Positions 36,337 to 44,874 of a DNA stretch of 64,000 bases are shown piece by piece (position 1 is the stretch's first letter; each line of letters starts with the position of its first letter). The stretch is from Chlorobium sp. GTDB taxonomy: Bacteria > Bacteroidota > Chlorobiia > Chlorobiales > Chlorobiaceae. Below the pieces are notes generated by a model. It had not been told where the DNA came from, made no database searches, and saw only the letters and a list, made by a program, of their open reading frames with translations. A program made the position numbers and the translations under genes. The stretch spans positions 17,620-81,619 of the forward strand of contig JANQHQ010000004.1 in NCBI GenBank assembly GCA_028282595.1. Direction: 5' to 3'.

Positions 36337-37527
36337 TCAGAACGGAGGGAGCCAGCTTTGACCGAAAAAACCCGTGCTGAAATACCGGATACCGACATAG
36401 AGGGCCAGTGCCACGAATATTCTTTTCAGCCACAGTTCCGGGATATACTTCTGCGTTACCGGACCGATCGCGGCGCCTGCAAGAACCCCGATCATTTCGA
36501 CGCCGACAAGCTCCCAACTGATAAAGGTGTGCTTGATGACCACGTATGAGAAAATACTCGTGAGCATGCTCACCATAACGACCAGAGCGGAGGTCCCGGC
36601 TACGAGAAACATCGGCATCCGGAAGAACACCATGAGAAAGGGGACATACAGAAACCCTCCGCCCACGCCGATAAACGACGAGAGTGCGGCGATCAGAAAT
36701 CCACCGGTAAACGTGAGCAGGGGATTGAACCGGTACCGCTCCCCGTAAAAGGAGAACGACACCTCCGACACGCCGGCAGTCAGAACCCGGACGCCTTTCG
36801 ACGCATCGTCCGTCCGATGCAGCTTTTGCCGGAAGGATGCCGCACGCTCGCGAGCGTGCTTTCTTTCCGCCTGCCCTTTTCCTGTCGTGCTGTAAAAGAT
36901 GAACGCACCGATGAGGAGAACGGTCAGCCCGAAATACCCTATATACGCGGCCGACTGCAATTTCCCGGCCGTAAGCACCGGCACCAGTAAACCGGCCGTG
37001 ACACTGCCGGCACCGAGGATGATCCCGAGCGGTACCACCAGCCGCTTCATCCTGTAGAAGCTGATTGTCGATATCAGGGCGGCAAGGCCGACGAGATACT
37101 GGTTGCTTGCCCGTATCGTGTCGGTGAGTAACGCGTTGAGCTCTGGATTGGTTACCCTGAAACTGTCGGCATAGTCTCCCAGGCCGAAAATGGTCAGATG
37201 GCCGACCCCGGCCATTATCCCTCCGAACGCGCCGACGGTCGAAAATATCCACCCGATCCATACGGCCCACAGAAAGGCGACAGCATAATTGATGTCCGGG
37301 GCTCCGGGAATTGCGGCAAACCCCCGGGGGGCTTCGGGATCGATTTCACCTTCTCCGGAACCGACGGGCGTTTTTGCAATGAGTTGTTCGAGCGTTCCCT
37401 TCTCCCGCACAACGGTCTCTTCCCGATAGCCGTCGCTTGCTTCTGCAGCGTGAACGGCGCTGCCGGCGGTAATAAACACCACGGTTACCAGGCATGCACG
37501 AAGGACTTTCCGCAACGTTTTCGCCAT
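36337..37527 (-). CDS. TauE/SafE (TSUP) family permease with signal peptide, copy 1
   Basis: 396 residues. A Sec signal peptide (residues 1-28, ending AVHAA) and a periplasmic stretch of about 55 residues precede about eight membrane helices. The GVGGGFLYVPFLMVFF segment near residue 285 is the TSUP glycine motif and AGTSALVVMVSMLTS follows. TSUP members export sulfite, sulfonates or other sulfur anions. The long loop between the two halves (about 215-265) is polar. It starts with ATG behind AGGAGG, 6 bp after the thioredoxin-fold gene, so it belongs to the cooS transcript. Confidence 0.87.
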   Translation of the reverse strand: MAKTLRKVLRACLVTVVFITAGSAVHAAEASDGYREETVVREKGTLEQLIAKTPVGSGEGEIDPEAPRGFAAIPGAPDINYAVAFLWAVWIGWIFSTVGAFGGIMAGVGHLTIFGLGDYADSFRVTNPELNALLTDTIRASNQYLVGLAALISTISFYRMKRLVVPLGIILGAGSVTAGLLVPVLTAGKLQSAAYIGYFGLTVLLIGAFIFYSTTGKGQAERKHARERAASFRQKLHRTDDASKGVRVLTAGVSEVSFSFYGERYRFNPLLTFTGGFLIAALSSFIGVGGGFLYVPFLMVFFRMPMFLVAGTSALVVMVSMLTSIFSYVVIKHTFISWELVGVEMIGVLAGAAIGPVTQKYIPELWLKRIFVALALYVGIRYFSTGFFGQSWLPPF

Positions 37528-37533
37528 GCCCTC

Positions 37534-37803
37534 CTATCTTTCGTTGACGGTGCGGAGGCGCCGTTCGAGCGCGTCCCTGTCGACGGCCTGATCCTGACTG
37601 AACAGCCGGCCGTCGATCACCAGCGCAGGAAGCAGCGGCAGGGTCCGGTTGCGCAACTTCTCATCCGCAGAGACTTTCACGACCTCGATATCGAAACCGT
37701 ACTTCCGTTGCAACTCCCTGACGACCGCATCGTTGTCCTTACAGCGCCGCCCTCCACCTCCTTTCCACCGGATAGCAACTCCGCCCTGTTTTGCCGTGTT
37801 CAT
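37534..37803 (-). CDS. Small thioredoxin-fold protein
   Basis: 89 residues. The pattern is a short strand (VAIRWKG), a helix (DNDAVVRELQRKYG), a strand (DIEVVKVSA) and then PLLPALVIDGRLFS with the cis-Pro position typical of small thioredoxin_3-like proteins. Only one Cys is present (about residue 21), so there is no CxxC redox site; a scaffold, persulfide or metal role is possible. It lies 54 bp downstream of cooS and 6 bp upstream of the TSUP gene. The ATG at 37803 is taken as start; the frame is open to 37842. Confidence 0.65.
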   Translation of the reverse strand: MNTAKQGGVAIRWKGGGGRRCKDNDAVVRELQRKYGFDIEVVKVSADEKLRNRTLPLLPALVIDGRLFSQDQAVDRDALERRLRTVNER

Positions 37804-37857
37804 GACCTGCCGAACACGGCGGGCCGGAAGTCCCCCGAGCACAATACGGAGATTGGT

Positions 37858-39978
37858 TCAGGAACCGATGGAGCAGAGATTCTGTCCCAGCTCGACAGTA
37901 TCGGGAATCCGATCCTCGATCTCCTCTTTCGTGCCGATCGTGTACTCCCATACCGGCCATCCAAGGTCCGCCCTTTTCTTGTCAAGCATCCGGAGTATAT
38001 CTTCTGCTGTCCGGTAAGGATCGGGGTCCCAGTTCATACCTGCTCCAACCATCGTACGCAGACGGTTGCCGACATAGTCCATGAACCGGTCGGAGGCGAT
38101 AGTGTTGTCCTGCACGCAGGAATAGGTCTCGATGCCCTGCAGGACGAAGGAATACCGCGCACCCATGGTTTTTTCCGCCGCAGGGTCGGCGGCAACCATG
38201 GCGAGCGGCATGGAGGGATTGGGGACACCTGCAGCGTTGGCCGTAAACGCCATGATCTGTCCTGCCCGCGTACTGTCGGTGCACGCCCCGACATGCAGTA
38301 CCGGCGGAATATCTTTTGCCTCGACAACCTCGCGCAACCGCTCTCCGCAGAGCTTCGATGCATCCGGATGAGCCAGACCGGCAAAGAGGAGTCCCATGCC
38401 GGAGCACCCGTGACAGGTAACCAGCACGTCATTTCTTATGAGCTGTTTAGCGATGACGATCTGGTTGCGCTCGAAGACGGCGCCGCGAATGTTGCCGCAT
38501 GAACCGAAGTTGACGATGCCCCGGATCCTGCCGGATTGCAACAGATCGGCGAGTCCGTGGATTTTCCTGTCCGGCGGGGAGCCGTTGAACAGCTTCATAA
38601 CCTCTTCGACACCGAACCCCATTTCAACCTTTGCCCTGACTTTCGGTACATAGACACGTTTCCGATCCCGGTTTTTGTAGTTGTCGATAGCCACATCCAG
38701 AATCTCCTCGGCAAGATCGTAGAGTTTATCGAAGTTTTTCAGGTAGTAATCGAGCTCTATCACAATCGCCCCTTCTTTTCGACCGGACGGAGAGGTAGTG
38801 ATCACCTTGGTATGAAACTGCCGGGCAACCGGCATCATGCCCGGCAGGACATCCTGCTGATCGACGACAATGGCCTCGAACGCGCCCGTCGCTACAGCCA
38901 TTTCCGCAGAAGAGGCCATCGCAACGAGAGGAATGCCCAGATCACGTTCGATAAACTCGCCACCGGTGCAGCACATGCCGTAAAGCTTGATATCTTCAGC
39001 CCCGGCTTTCTTCACCTTTTTCATGATCCGCGGCGTGCCGACGATATCGCAGATGGCAAACGCGACCATCGGCGCGTGACCGTTGATACCGATGTTGATG
39101 CAGTCTTCACTCACGATGCTGCCGAGGTTGACGTTGATCCTGGAACGTTTCGGAATACCATACACGATATCGGTAGCAAGGGAGGTCGATACCACTGTTG
39201 TGATCGCGTAGGCAAGCACCGTCCTGAGAAAAGCCTGCATGTGGCTTTCAAAGTCCGAGTCCGTCCCGTGACTGGTGAGGTTGTTGGTTTCAAAGCACTC
39301 GTGGTACGCGCTTATCGGAATGATATCGAGCTTCTCCCAGGTTTCAACCCGCTCTTTGGGCGCAAGCGCTTTGAGTGTTTTGTGTTCCGTGGGAAGCGCC
39401 CTCTGCAGATCGTCGATAAACCTGTCGGCTATCTCCCCACAGACTGTTTCTGCGGTTTTTCCTTCTGTCTCGATTCCAAGCAGCTTCGCTAACGCGAGGC
39501 CCTTTTCCTTTGCCTTCAGGGGAATCGGGGCGGTTCCTTCGGCTGCGGCCTTGAGCGAAATAAATACCTCACGGGCATGGGCGCCGTGCGCAGACAATCC
39601 GGCGGCGAGACGTCGCAGCGCATTTCCGGCCACGACAAGGTCGACATCCTTGCCGCAGATTGTAAGGGGAGTTTTCTCCGTAACCCTGCATGGACCATAG
39701 GAACAGAAGGCGCAGCATGCCCCCGTGAGGCCGAAACCGCACTGGGGATGCTGCCGGGCAAACCGGTCAAAGGTGCTGCATATATCATGCTTGCCCATAT
39801 AATCAACCATTTCGGCAACCGCCTTGTTGGCGGTATGCTTCACCATCTCTTCCTTGCTGTAGTTAAGACGGTGGATCAGCTTGATCCTGTCCTTGAACGG
39901 CATGCCCGGCCGATACAGCGGCGCGTTTCGCGAACCGGTCAGTTCGTCCTCGTACGAATAGTGCTTTTTCTGTGACAT
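37858..39978 (-). CDS. cooS: Anaerobic Ni carbon monoxide dehydrogenase-like catalytic subunit
   Basis: 706 residues, about 40 longer at the N-terminus than typical CooS. D- and B-cluster cysteines are present: Cys80, Cys88, Cys89, Cys92, Cys97 and Cys108 (QCGFGLTGACCAFCSYGPCR). C-cluster positions are kept for His (INGHAP, near 299), Cys (GMCCTGG, near 335), Cys (FGSCGN, near 491), Cys (CHGCSG, near 521) and Cys (HVGACTDS, near 564). The ligand found in canonical enzymes within DYQCI is replaced by Asp (DQQDV, near 374). The acid/base His and the EK pair (AAEKTM) appear conserved. The start has AGGAG upstream. With CooC nearby, nickel insertion is plausible, but canonical CO chemistry is not assured. 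Confidence 0.88.
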   Translation of the reverse strand: MSQKKHYSYEDELTGSRNAPLYRPGMPFKDRIKLIHRLNYSKEEMVKHTANKAVAEMVDYMGKHDICSTFDRFARQHPQCGFGLTGACCAFCSYGPCRVTEKTPLTICGKDVDLVVAGNALRRLAAGLSAHGAHAREVFISLKAAAEGTAPIPLKAKEKGLALAKLLGIETEGKTAETVCGEIADRFIDDLQRALPTEHKTLKALAPKERVETWEKLDIIPISAYHECFETNNLTSHGTDSDFESHMQAFLRTVLAYAITTVVSTSLATDIVYGIPKRSRINVNLGSIVSEDCINIGINGHAPMVAFAICDIVGTPRIMKKVKKAGAEDIKLYGMCCTGGEFIERDLGIPLVAMASSAEMAVATGAFEAIVVDQQDVLPGMMPVARQFHTKVITTSPSGRKEGAIVIELDYYLKNFDKLYDLAEEILDVAIDNYKNRDRKRVYVPKVRAKVEMGFGVEEVMKLFNGSPPDRKIHGLADLLQSGRIRGIVNFGSCGNIRGAVFERNQIVIAKQLIRNDVLVTCHGCSGMGLLFAGLAHPDASKLCGERLREVVEAKDIPPVLHVGACTDSTRAGQIMAFTANAAGVPNPSMPLAMVAADPAAEKTMGARYSFVLQGIETYSCVQDNTIASDRFMDYVGNRLRTMVGAGMNWDPDPYRTAEDILRMLDKKRADLGWPVWEYTIGTKEEIEDRIPDTVELGQNLCSIGS

Positions 39979-40025
39979 ACAAACACTCCTTTACTGCTTG
40001 TTTATCCGGCAATCGAAACGGTACG

Positions 40026-40754
40026 TCACCTTCCGAACGCTCCGATGTGATCTATCACGTCGATAATCTCCCGTTCGGTAAGGGTTCCTCCCCATGCAGG
40101 CATGTAGCTGCGCGTTCCGGAGGTATCCTGCGGAAATCCCTGCTCGACAATATTGAACAGTTTCGCGCTGCTGTAGTCGCCGAGTGTTTCGGGATTCAGC
40201 GGACGAATAGCCAGGTTCAGCATCCTGGCGACGCGGCCGTCGCCCTCCCCCTTTTCGCCGTGGCACATAACGCAGGAATTCCGGTATATCTCCTCTGCGC
40301 TGTAACCGCTCTCTGCGCTCACGTCGATCCGTTCATTCCGGTTCACCACACGGATATAGGCGATCGCACTGCGTATCTGCTCCGGCGTCATCTGAAAGCC
40401 GAAGGGTTTCATGTGCATGGACTTCCCGTGCGCCACACCTCCTTTGCTGATGAAATCATAGAGCTCCTCGTCAGATTTCCCGACGAAATAGGTACTGTCG
40501 GTAAAGTCTGCCGGAGGGTCCGCCAGCTTTGCGGTGTAAGGCCCCTGGCCGTCGCCTTTCTGCCCGTGACAGACAAAGCAGTAGCCCAGATAGAGCTTTA
40601 AGCCCTGCAGCTCGGGTGATTCGAAAACCTCAGCGGAGGACTCGTGCCGCGTATCGCCCGAATGGTTGCCCGAACCTCCGTCCCCGATGCACGAATGAAG
40701 GAACGGCAGCATTGCAACAAGAACAAAAGCCTTGACAAGGGTATATCCCGCCAT
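40026..40754 (-). CDS. Diheme c-type cytochrome lipoprotein
   Basis: About 242 residues. A signal peptide ends in a lipobox-like LHSC (Cys22), so the protein is probably anchored on the periplasmic face. Two cytochrome c domains follow, each with one CxxCH: CFVCH near residue 61 and CVMCH near residue 165. Met ligand candidates are MKPFGFQMTPEQ and YMPAWGGTLTEREI. It lies between the ABC ATPase gene and cooS. The pairing suggests electron transfer linked to the operon, yet CooS is cytoplasmic, so contact would be indirect. ATG 40754 is preferred to an upstream GTG at 40787. Confidence 0.88.
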   Translation of the reverse strand: MAGYTLVKAFVLVAMLPFLHSCIGDGGSGNHSGDTRHESSAEVFESPELQGLKLYLGYCFVCHGQKGDGQGPYTAKLADPPADFTDSTYFVGKSDEELYDFISKGGVAHGKSMHMKPFGFQMTPEQIRSAIAYIRVVNRNERIDVSAESGYSAEEIYRNSCVMCHGEKGEGDGRVARMLNLAIRPLNPETLGDYSSAKLFNIVEQGFPQDTSGTRSYMPAWGGTLTEREIIDVIDHIGAFGR

Positions 40755-40787
40755 GATGATTACGGTTAAAATTTCAGATGACCGCAC

Positions 40788-41597
40788 CTAAATAATCAGA
40801 TCGAGCTCCTCATCCTTAAGCGAGGAATACAGTGCGATTATCTCGTCACGCATATCGTTGAACTCCTTGTCTGTCCTGCTCATGCATTCGTGGCGAGGTC
40901 TCGGAAGCTGATCGACCAGCATTTTCTTGACCCTGCCCGGATTAATGTCCATGACGCAGATACGGTCGGAAAGAAAAATCGCCTCATCCACGTCGTGTGT
41001 AACGAAGAGGATGGTCGTCCCGGTTTTTTCCCAGACGTTGAGAATCTGAATCTGCATCTCCTCCTTCGTCAATGCGTCAAGCGCCTCAAACGGCTCGTCC
41101 ATGAGCAGAATTTTCGGATGGTTCGCCAACGCCCTCGCAATGGCGACCCGCTGGCGCATACCAACCGAAATCTCGTGGACCTCCTGGTTTTCGGTTCCTT
41201 CAAGGCCTACAGTTGCAAGCTGCTCCCGGGCGATTTTTCTTCGCTCCTTCTTGCCCAGCCCTTTCAGTTCAAGACCTATTTCCACATTTTCAACCACGCT
41301 TCTCCACGGCAGAAGTGCGTATTCCTGAAAGACCATACCTTTATGGGGACCGGGACCGTGCTCCTCTTTTCCGTCGAGTACGACCGAGCCGGTCGTCTGA
41401 TCGATCAGCCCCGCAACGATCTGCAGGGTCACCGACTTACCGCATCCTGTAGGTCCCAGAATGCTTACGAACTCACCTTCCCGGATGGAAAGATTGATAC
41501 CCTTCAACACCGGAAAGTCTCTGCCGTCCTTCTTGAAAACTTTCGAAACGTCTCGAAGTTCGAGCAGCGTTTTTTGCCCTCTATCGTTGCTCTCCAT
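40788..41597 (-). CDS. ABC transporter ATPase of NitT/TauT type, catalytic partner
   Basis: About 269 residues. Walker A GPTGCGKS, Q-loop MVFQEYALLPWRSV, Walker B ILLMDEPFEALD with the catalytic Glu, and the switch His in FVTHDVDEA are intact. The signature is degenerate: EISVGMRQRV instead of LSGGMxQRV. ATG 41597 follows GGGAGGA; the frame is open to 41633. It is the second ATPase encoded after the permease and is probably the catalytic half of a heterodimer with the gene at 41649-42482. Confidence 0.92.
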   Translation of the reverse strand: MESNDRGQKTLLELRDVSKVFKKDGRDFPVLKGINLSIREGEFVSILGPTGCGKSVTLQIVAGLIDQTTGSVVLDGKEEHGPGPHKGMVFQEYALLPWRSVVENVEIGLELKGLGKKERRKIAREQLATVGLEGTENQEVHEISVGMRQRVAIARALANHPKILLMDEPFEALDALTKEEMQIQILNVWEKTGTTILFVTHDVDEAIFLSDRICVMDINPGRVKKMLVDQLPRPRHECMSRTDKEFNDMRDEIIALYSSLKDEELDLII

Positions 41598-41648
41598 AAA
41601 AAAATCCTCCCTACCAGATGACCGGGTCGGCACTGAAGCCGCCGCAAT

Positions 41649-42482
41649 TCACAGACCGTAATCACAAACGGTTTTACCCGCCGCTGCTTTTACTTCGTTC
41701 ATGACCTCCTCGCGCAGTTCGATAAACCTGTGATGAAACTGCGGTTCGAGCGCCGCCTTGCCGAACCTCGGTCTCGGCAGATCGTTTGTGAATATCTTCG
41801 AAATCCTGCCGTCGCGGTTCATAACCGCTATCCTTTCGCTGAGTTTCACCGCTTCATCAAGCTCGGATGTAACGAAGATGATCGTATTGTGTTCATGCTT
41901 CCATATCCTGGTGATCTCGGTATGCAGGGTGAGTTTCGTCTTTGAATCAAGCGCGTTGAACGGTCCGTCCATAAGCAGAATCTTCGGCTTCGTCACGAGG
42001 ATCATCGCCAGAGACGCCCTTCTCTTCATGCCCCCCGAAAGCTCGACCGGGTGTTTGTTGACCGCGGCAGAAAGACCGACCATGTCGATATATTCCATGG
42101 CAAGAGCCTTGTTTTCAGCTCTTTTCCCATACTGAAACTCCAATCCCAGTTCAACGTTTTGCAGAACACTCCTCCAGGGCAACAGAGCGTATTCCTGAAA
42201 GATCATCCCCCTGTCGGAACCCGGCCCTTTCACCGGACTGTCGCCGACAGTTATCGCCCCTGTTGTCGGTGTTTCAAACCCGCCGATCAGCTTCAGCAGA
42301 GTCGACTTCCCGCTTCCGGTCGGCCCCACGATCACCATGAACTCGTTTTCCCCGATATCAAGATCACAGTCTTTGACTGCAACGATATCCCGGCCGTTTT
42401 TGAGATACTTCTTTGAAATCCCCTTGAGTGATATCAGAGTTTTTTTACCGCAAAAGCCTGTCCCGTCAATCGTTTGGTCCAT
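41649..42482 (-). CDS. ABC transporter ATPase of NitT/TauT type, degenerate partner
   Basis: About 277 residues. Walker A GPTGSGKST and the signature ELSGGMKRRAS are intact. The Walker B region reads ILLMDGPFNALD, with Gly in place of the catalytic Glu, and the switch His is replaced by Ser (FVTSELDEA). It can probably bind but not efficiently hydrolyse ATP by itself. The ATG at 42482 follows AGGAGGCCGGCT; an ATG at 42500 lies before that ribosome-binding site. It starts 18 bp after the permease stop. Confidence 0.91.
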   Translation of the reverse strand: MDQTIDGTGFCGKKTLISLKGISKKYLKNGRDIVAVKDCDLDIGENEFMVIVGPTGSGKSTLLKLIGGFETPTTGAITVGDSPVKGPGSDRGMIFQEYALLPWRSVLQNVELGLEFQYGKRAENKALAMEYIDMVGLSAAVNKHPVELSGGMKRRASLAMILVTKPKILLMDGPFNALDSKTKLTLHTEITRIWKHEHNTIIFVTSELDEAVKLSERIAVMNRDGRISKIFTNDLPRPRFGKAALEPQFHHRFIELREEVMNEVKAAAGKTVCDYGL

Positions 42483-42500
42483 AGCCGGCCTCCTTTTCAT

Positions 42501-43292
42501 TCAGATTTTCCATGCAAACCTGCTGATAAGCCAACGATTTGCCGAATCGAGCAGATATCCTATAAGACCAATGATAAATATGGTCGCCATCAGCTGATCG
42601 TAGCGGAACCTGTCTCTTGTATCGAGAATGAAATAACCGAGCCCGTCCGGCACTCCGAGCATTTCCGCCGGTACGAGTATGATCCAGCTGACCCCCACAG
42701 CAAGACGAAGCCCGGTAAGCATATCCGGGATAGCCGCGGGGATGATGATTTTCGACAATATGCCTTTATCCCCGGCCCCCATTGTCCTGGCCATGTTCAG
42801 CCAGAGCGGACTCACCCTCCCCGCACCGTGCACGGTGTTGAGAATAAGCGGCCAGATAGCCACGAGCCACAGCAGAAACGTGACCGAAACATCACCTACG
42901 CCGAACATGATGATTGCAATCGGCATCCATGCCAGCGGCGAGATCATGCGCATAAACTGGAAAGGGACATAGGTCAGCTTTTCCAGGCTCTTGAAGTACC
43001 CGACCAGGACGCCGACGGGAAGTGCGAAAACGATTGCCAAAACAAGGCTGACGAGCACCCGCCTGAGGCTCGGTATTGCATGATGGACGATGTCGCCGTT
43101 TTTTGCCATCTCGATAAGTGCGAGAAAGGCTGCGACAGGTGAAAACGCCTCGCTGAAATCGTTACCGAAAAGCTTGAGCGTGCTGGCCGCCTGCCAGACT
43201 GCCAGGAAAAGAAACACACCGAGTACATAGTAGCCCCGGTCTGCAAGAAACGCCTGTAAGCCGCCGATCCCTGTTTCTTGTTTTTCCGCCAT
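42501..43292 (-). CDS. ABC transporter permease of NitT/TauT type
   Basis: 263 residues with six membrane helices of the BPD_transp_1 fold. The EAA loop that docks the ATPases is near residues 150-185 (ARTMGAGDKGILSKIIIPAAIPDMLTG). Family members import taurine, sulfonates, nitrate or similar anions; the substrate here is unknown. One permease gene is present, so a homodimer would pair with the two different ATPases. The 128-bp interval to the binding-protein gene has hairpin-forming sequence but no gene. Confidence 0.92.
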   Translation of the reverse strand: MAEKQETGIGGLQAFLADRGYYVLGVFLFLAVWQAASTLKLFGNDFSEAFSPVAAFLALIEMAKNGDIVHHAIPSLRRVLVSLVLAIVFALPVGVLVGYFKSLEKLTYVPFQFMRMISPLAWMPIAIIMFGVGDVSVTFLLWLVAIWPLILNTVHGAGRVSPLWLNMARTMGAGDKGILSKIIIPAAIPDMLTGLRLAVGVSWIILVPAEMLGVPDGLGYFILDTRDRFRYDQLMATIFIIGLIGYLLDSANRWLISRFAWKI

Positions 43293-43420
43293 GATATTTC
43301 TTTGCTTTAACTTGTCGATAGTTCGCTCATGAGCGCACCTGTCCCCGGAGCCTGCCCTAAACGCGGACAGGCCATCGGGTGTGCATTGTATGAGAGGTTC
43401 TCAGGTGCCGTGAAGATGTT

Positions 43421-44671
43421 TCAAACAGCTATGACTTCTTCCCTGACATATGGATTGGCAGGATCGACGCCGGCGAATTGCACGAGACCGCCAAGCTCTG
43501 ACGATGCCTCTTCAACACCCGCGGTGTACATGAGCCCATTGTGTACGTTTGCCGGATCAAGCCCTTTCAGGAAATCGATCTCCCCTTCCATTTTTGTCTG
43601 TTTCATCATCTCGACCATCTTGTGTGTCGCAGACTCGAACTGGTAGGGGTTGTAGGAAAGACGTTCCGCTTCCCATTCCGGATGTTTGATCGCACCGGTT
43701 CCGCCATCCACACCATACGTGTCGAGATCGTACTTCATCATCGCCCGCTTGACCACCTTTTCGGGAAGCGGAAGGTATTGCGCTCCGTCTTTCGAAAGGA
43801 TCTGCGCAGCCTCTTCGGGATTGTTCAGCGCCCAAAGCTCGGCCTTGACAAGCGCCGCGATCACGTTATGCGACCATGCCCTGTCTTCCAGTTCCTTTTC
43901 ATTCATGACCGCAACGCAACAGGGGTGGTTTTTCCAGACATCACCGGTAAATCTCACAATCTTTCCGCCGGCAAGGATCTCACCTGCAGCATTGAACGGC
44001 TCGGCAACGATATATCCGTCAATCGCCTTGGATGCCATTGCCGTAGGCATGTCAGGCGGCGCCATGACGAAAAGGTTCATCTGATTGTCACCGAGCGGCT
44101 CGTTCTTGTTCTGAATGACCGGTTCGATTCCCATCTCTCTTGCTATCATCTGTATGATGATATTGTGCATTGAATACCAGTATGGAACCGCGATCTGCTT
44201 ACCGCCAAGATCAGCGTAGGACTCTATCCCGCTCTCTTTTCCGACAGTAAGGGCGGAGCCGTTGATATGATCCCAGGCAACAACTTTAACGGGAAAGCCC
44301 TTGCTGTAACGCATGTAGATCGGAATCGGCGCCAGCAGATGCGTCAGATTGAACCTACCGGCCATGAACGCTTCGGCCATGGGAGCCCACCCCCTGATGA
44401 GAACAGGTCTTTCGGAAGCGATACCCATCTCCTTGTAAAAACCAAGCTCATGAGCGAGAATGATTGGAGTAGCATCCGTTATCGGCAGATAGCAGCTCTT
44501 GACGGTTTTCCCCGAAATCACTCCGGCTCCGGAGCCCTTTTCCTGTTCCGACGAACAACCCTGCAGAAGCGGGTAGCCGGTCATAAGTGCTCCAAGCCCT
44601 ATTGCCGAGTTCCTGATAAACGTCCTGCGCGACTGCCGGGATGTGTCCTGATTCTTGTCGATCTCTTTCAT
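43421..44671 (-). CDS. ABC substrate-binding lipoprotein of NitT/TauT type
   Basis: 416 residues. A twin-arginine-type signal (SRRTFIRNSAIGLG) ends in a lipobox LLQGC, so the protein is exported, probably via Tat, and lipid-anchored. The mature part has the NMT1/SsuA-like fold: ITDATPIILAHELGFYKEMG near the start and YWYSMHNIIIQMIAREMGI. The ligand pocket cannot be assigned. It is the first gene of the ABC-cytochrome-cooS run, with GGAG upstream of the ATG. CooC lies upstream of it. Confidence 0.9.
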   Translation of the reverse strand: MKEIDKNQDTSRQSRRTFIRNSAIGLGALMTGYPLLQGCSSEQEKGSGAGVISGKTVKSCYLPITDATPIILAHELGFYKEMGIASERPVLIRGWAPMAEAFMAGRFNLTHLLAPIPIYMRYSKGFPVKVVAWDHINGSALTVGKESGIESYADLGGKQIAVPYWYSMHNIIIQMIAREMGIEPVIQNKNEPLGDNQMNLFVMAPPDMPTAMASKAIDGYIVAEPFNAAGEILAGGKIVRFTGDVWKNHPCCVAVMNEKELEDRAWSHNVIAALVKAELWALNNPEEAAQILSKDGAQYLPLPEKVVKRAMMKYDLDTYGVDGGTGAIKHPEWEAERLSYNPYQFESATHKMVEMMKQTKMEGEIDFLKGLDPANVHNGLMYTAGVEEASSELGGLVQFAGVDPANPYVREEVIAV

Positions 44672-44831
44672 AGTAATCTCCTTTTTGATGTTGTGGGCTT
44701 GCGGGCGTCAATAGCAGCAGGAAACTCTCCCGCCACAGTTGAGCCAAAGCTTTTTTCCGCCCTTTGAAGGTTTTGATGGATGCTAACCACTATACAGACA
44801 GGAGACTTCGAGGAGGCAATTTTCCCGAGAA

Positions 44832-44845
44832 TTAACAATTGTTAA
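44832..44845. promoter_or_regulatory. Perfect palindrome, possible CRP/FNR-type operator
   Basis: TTAACAATTGTTAA is a 14-bp perfect palindrome with the 5-4-5 layout (TTAAC-N4-GTTAA) seen in CRP/FNR-family sites such as TTGAC-N4-GTCAA. It lies about 160 bp upstream of the binding-protein ATG and 30 bp after cooC, where the promoter of the ABC-cooS transcript is expected. The regulator is not in the window. Confidence 0.45.
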
Positions 44846-44874
44846 CATCGAAACAAAAAAAAATCACCCTCTTC

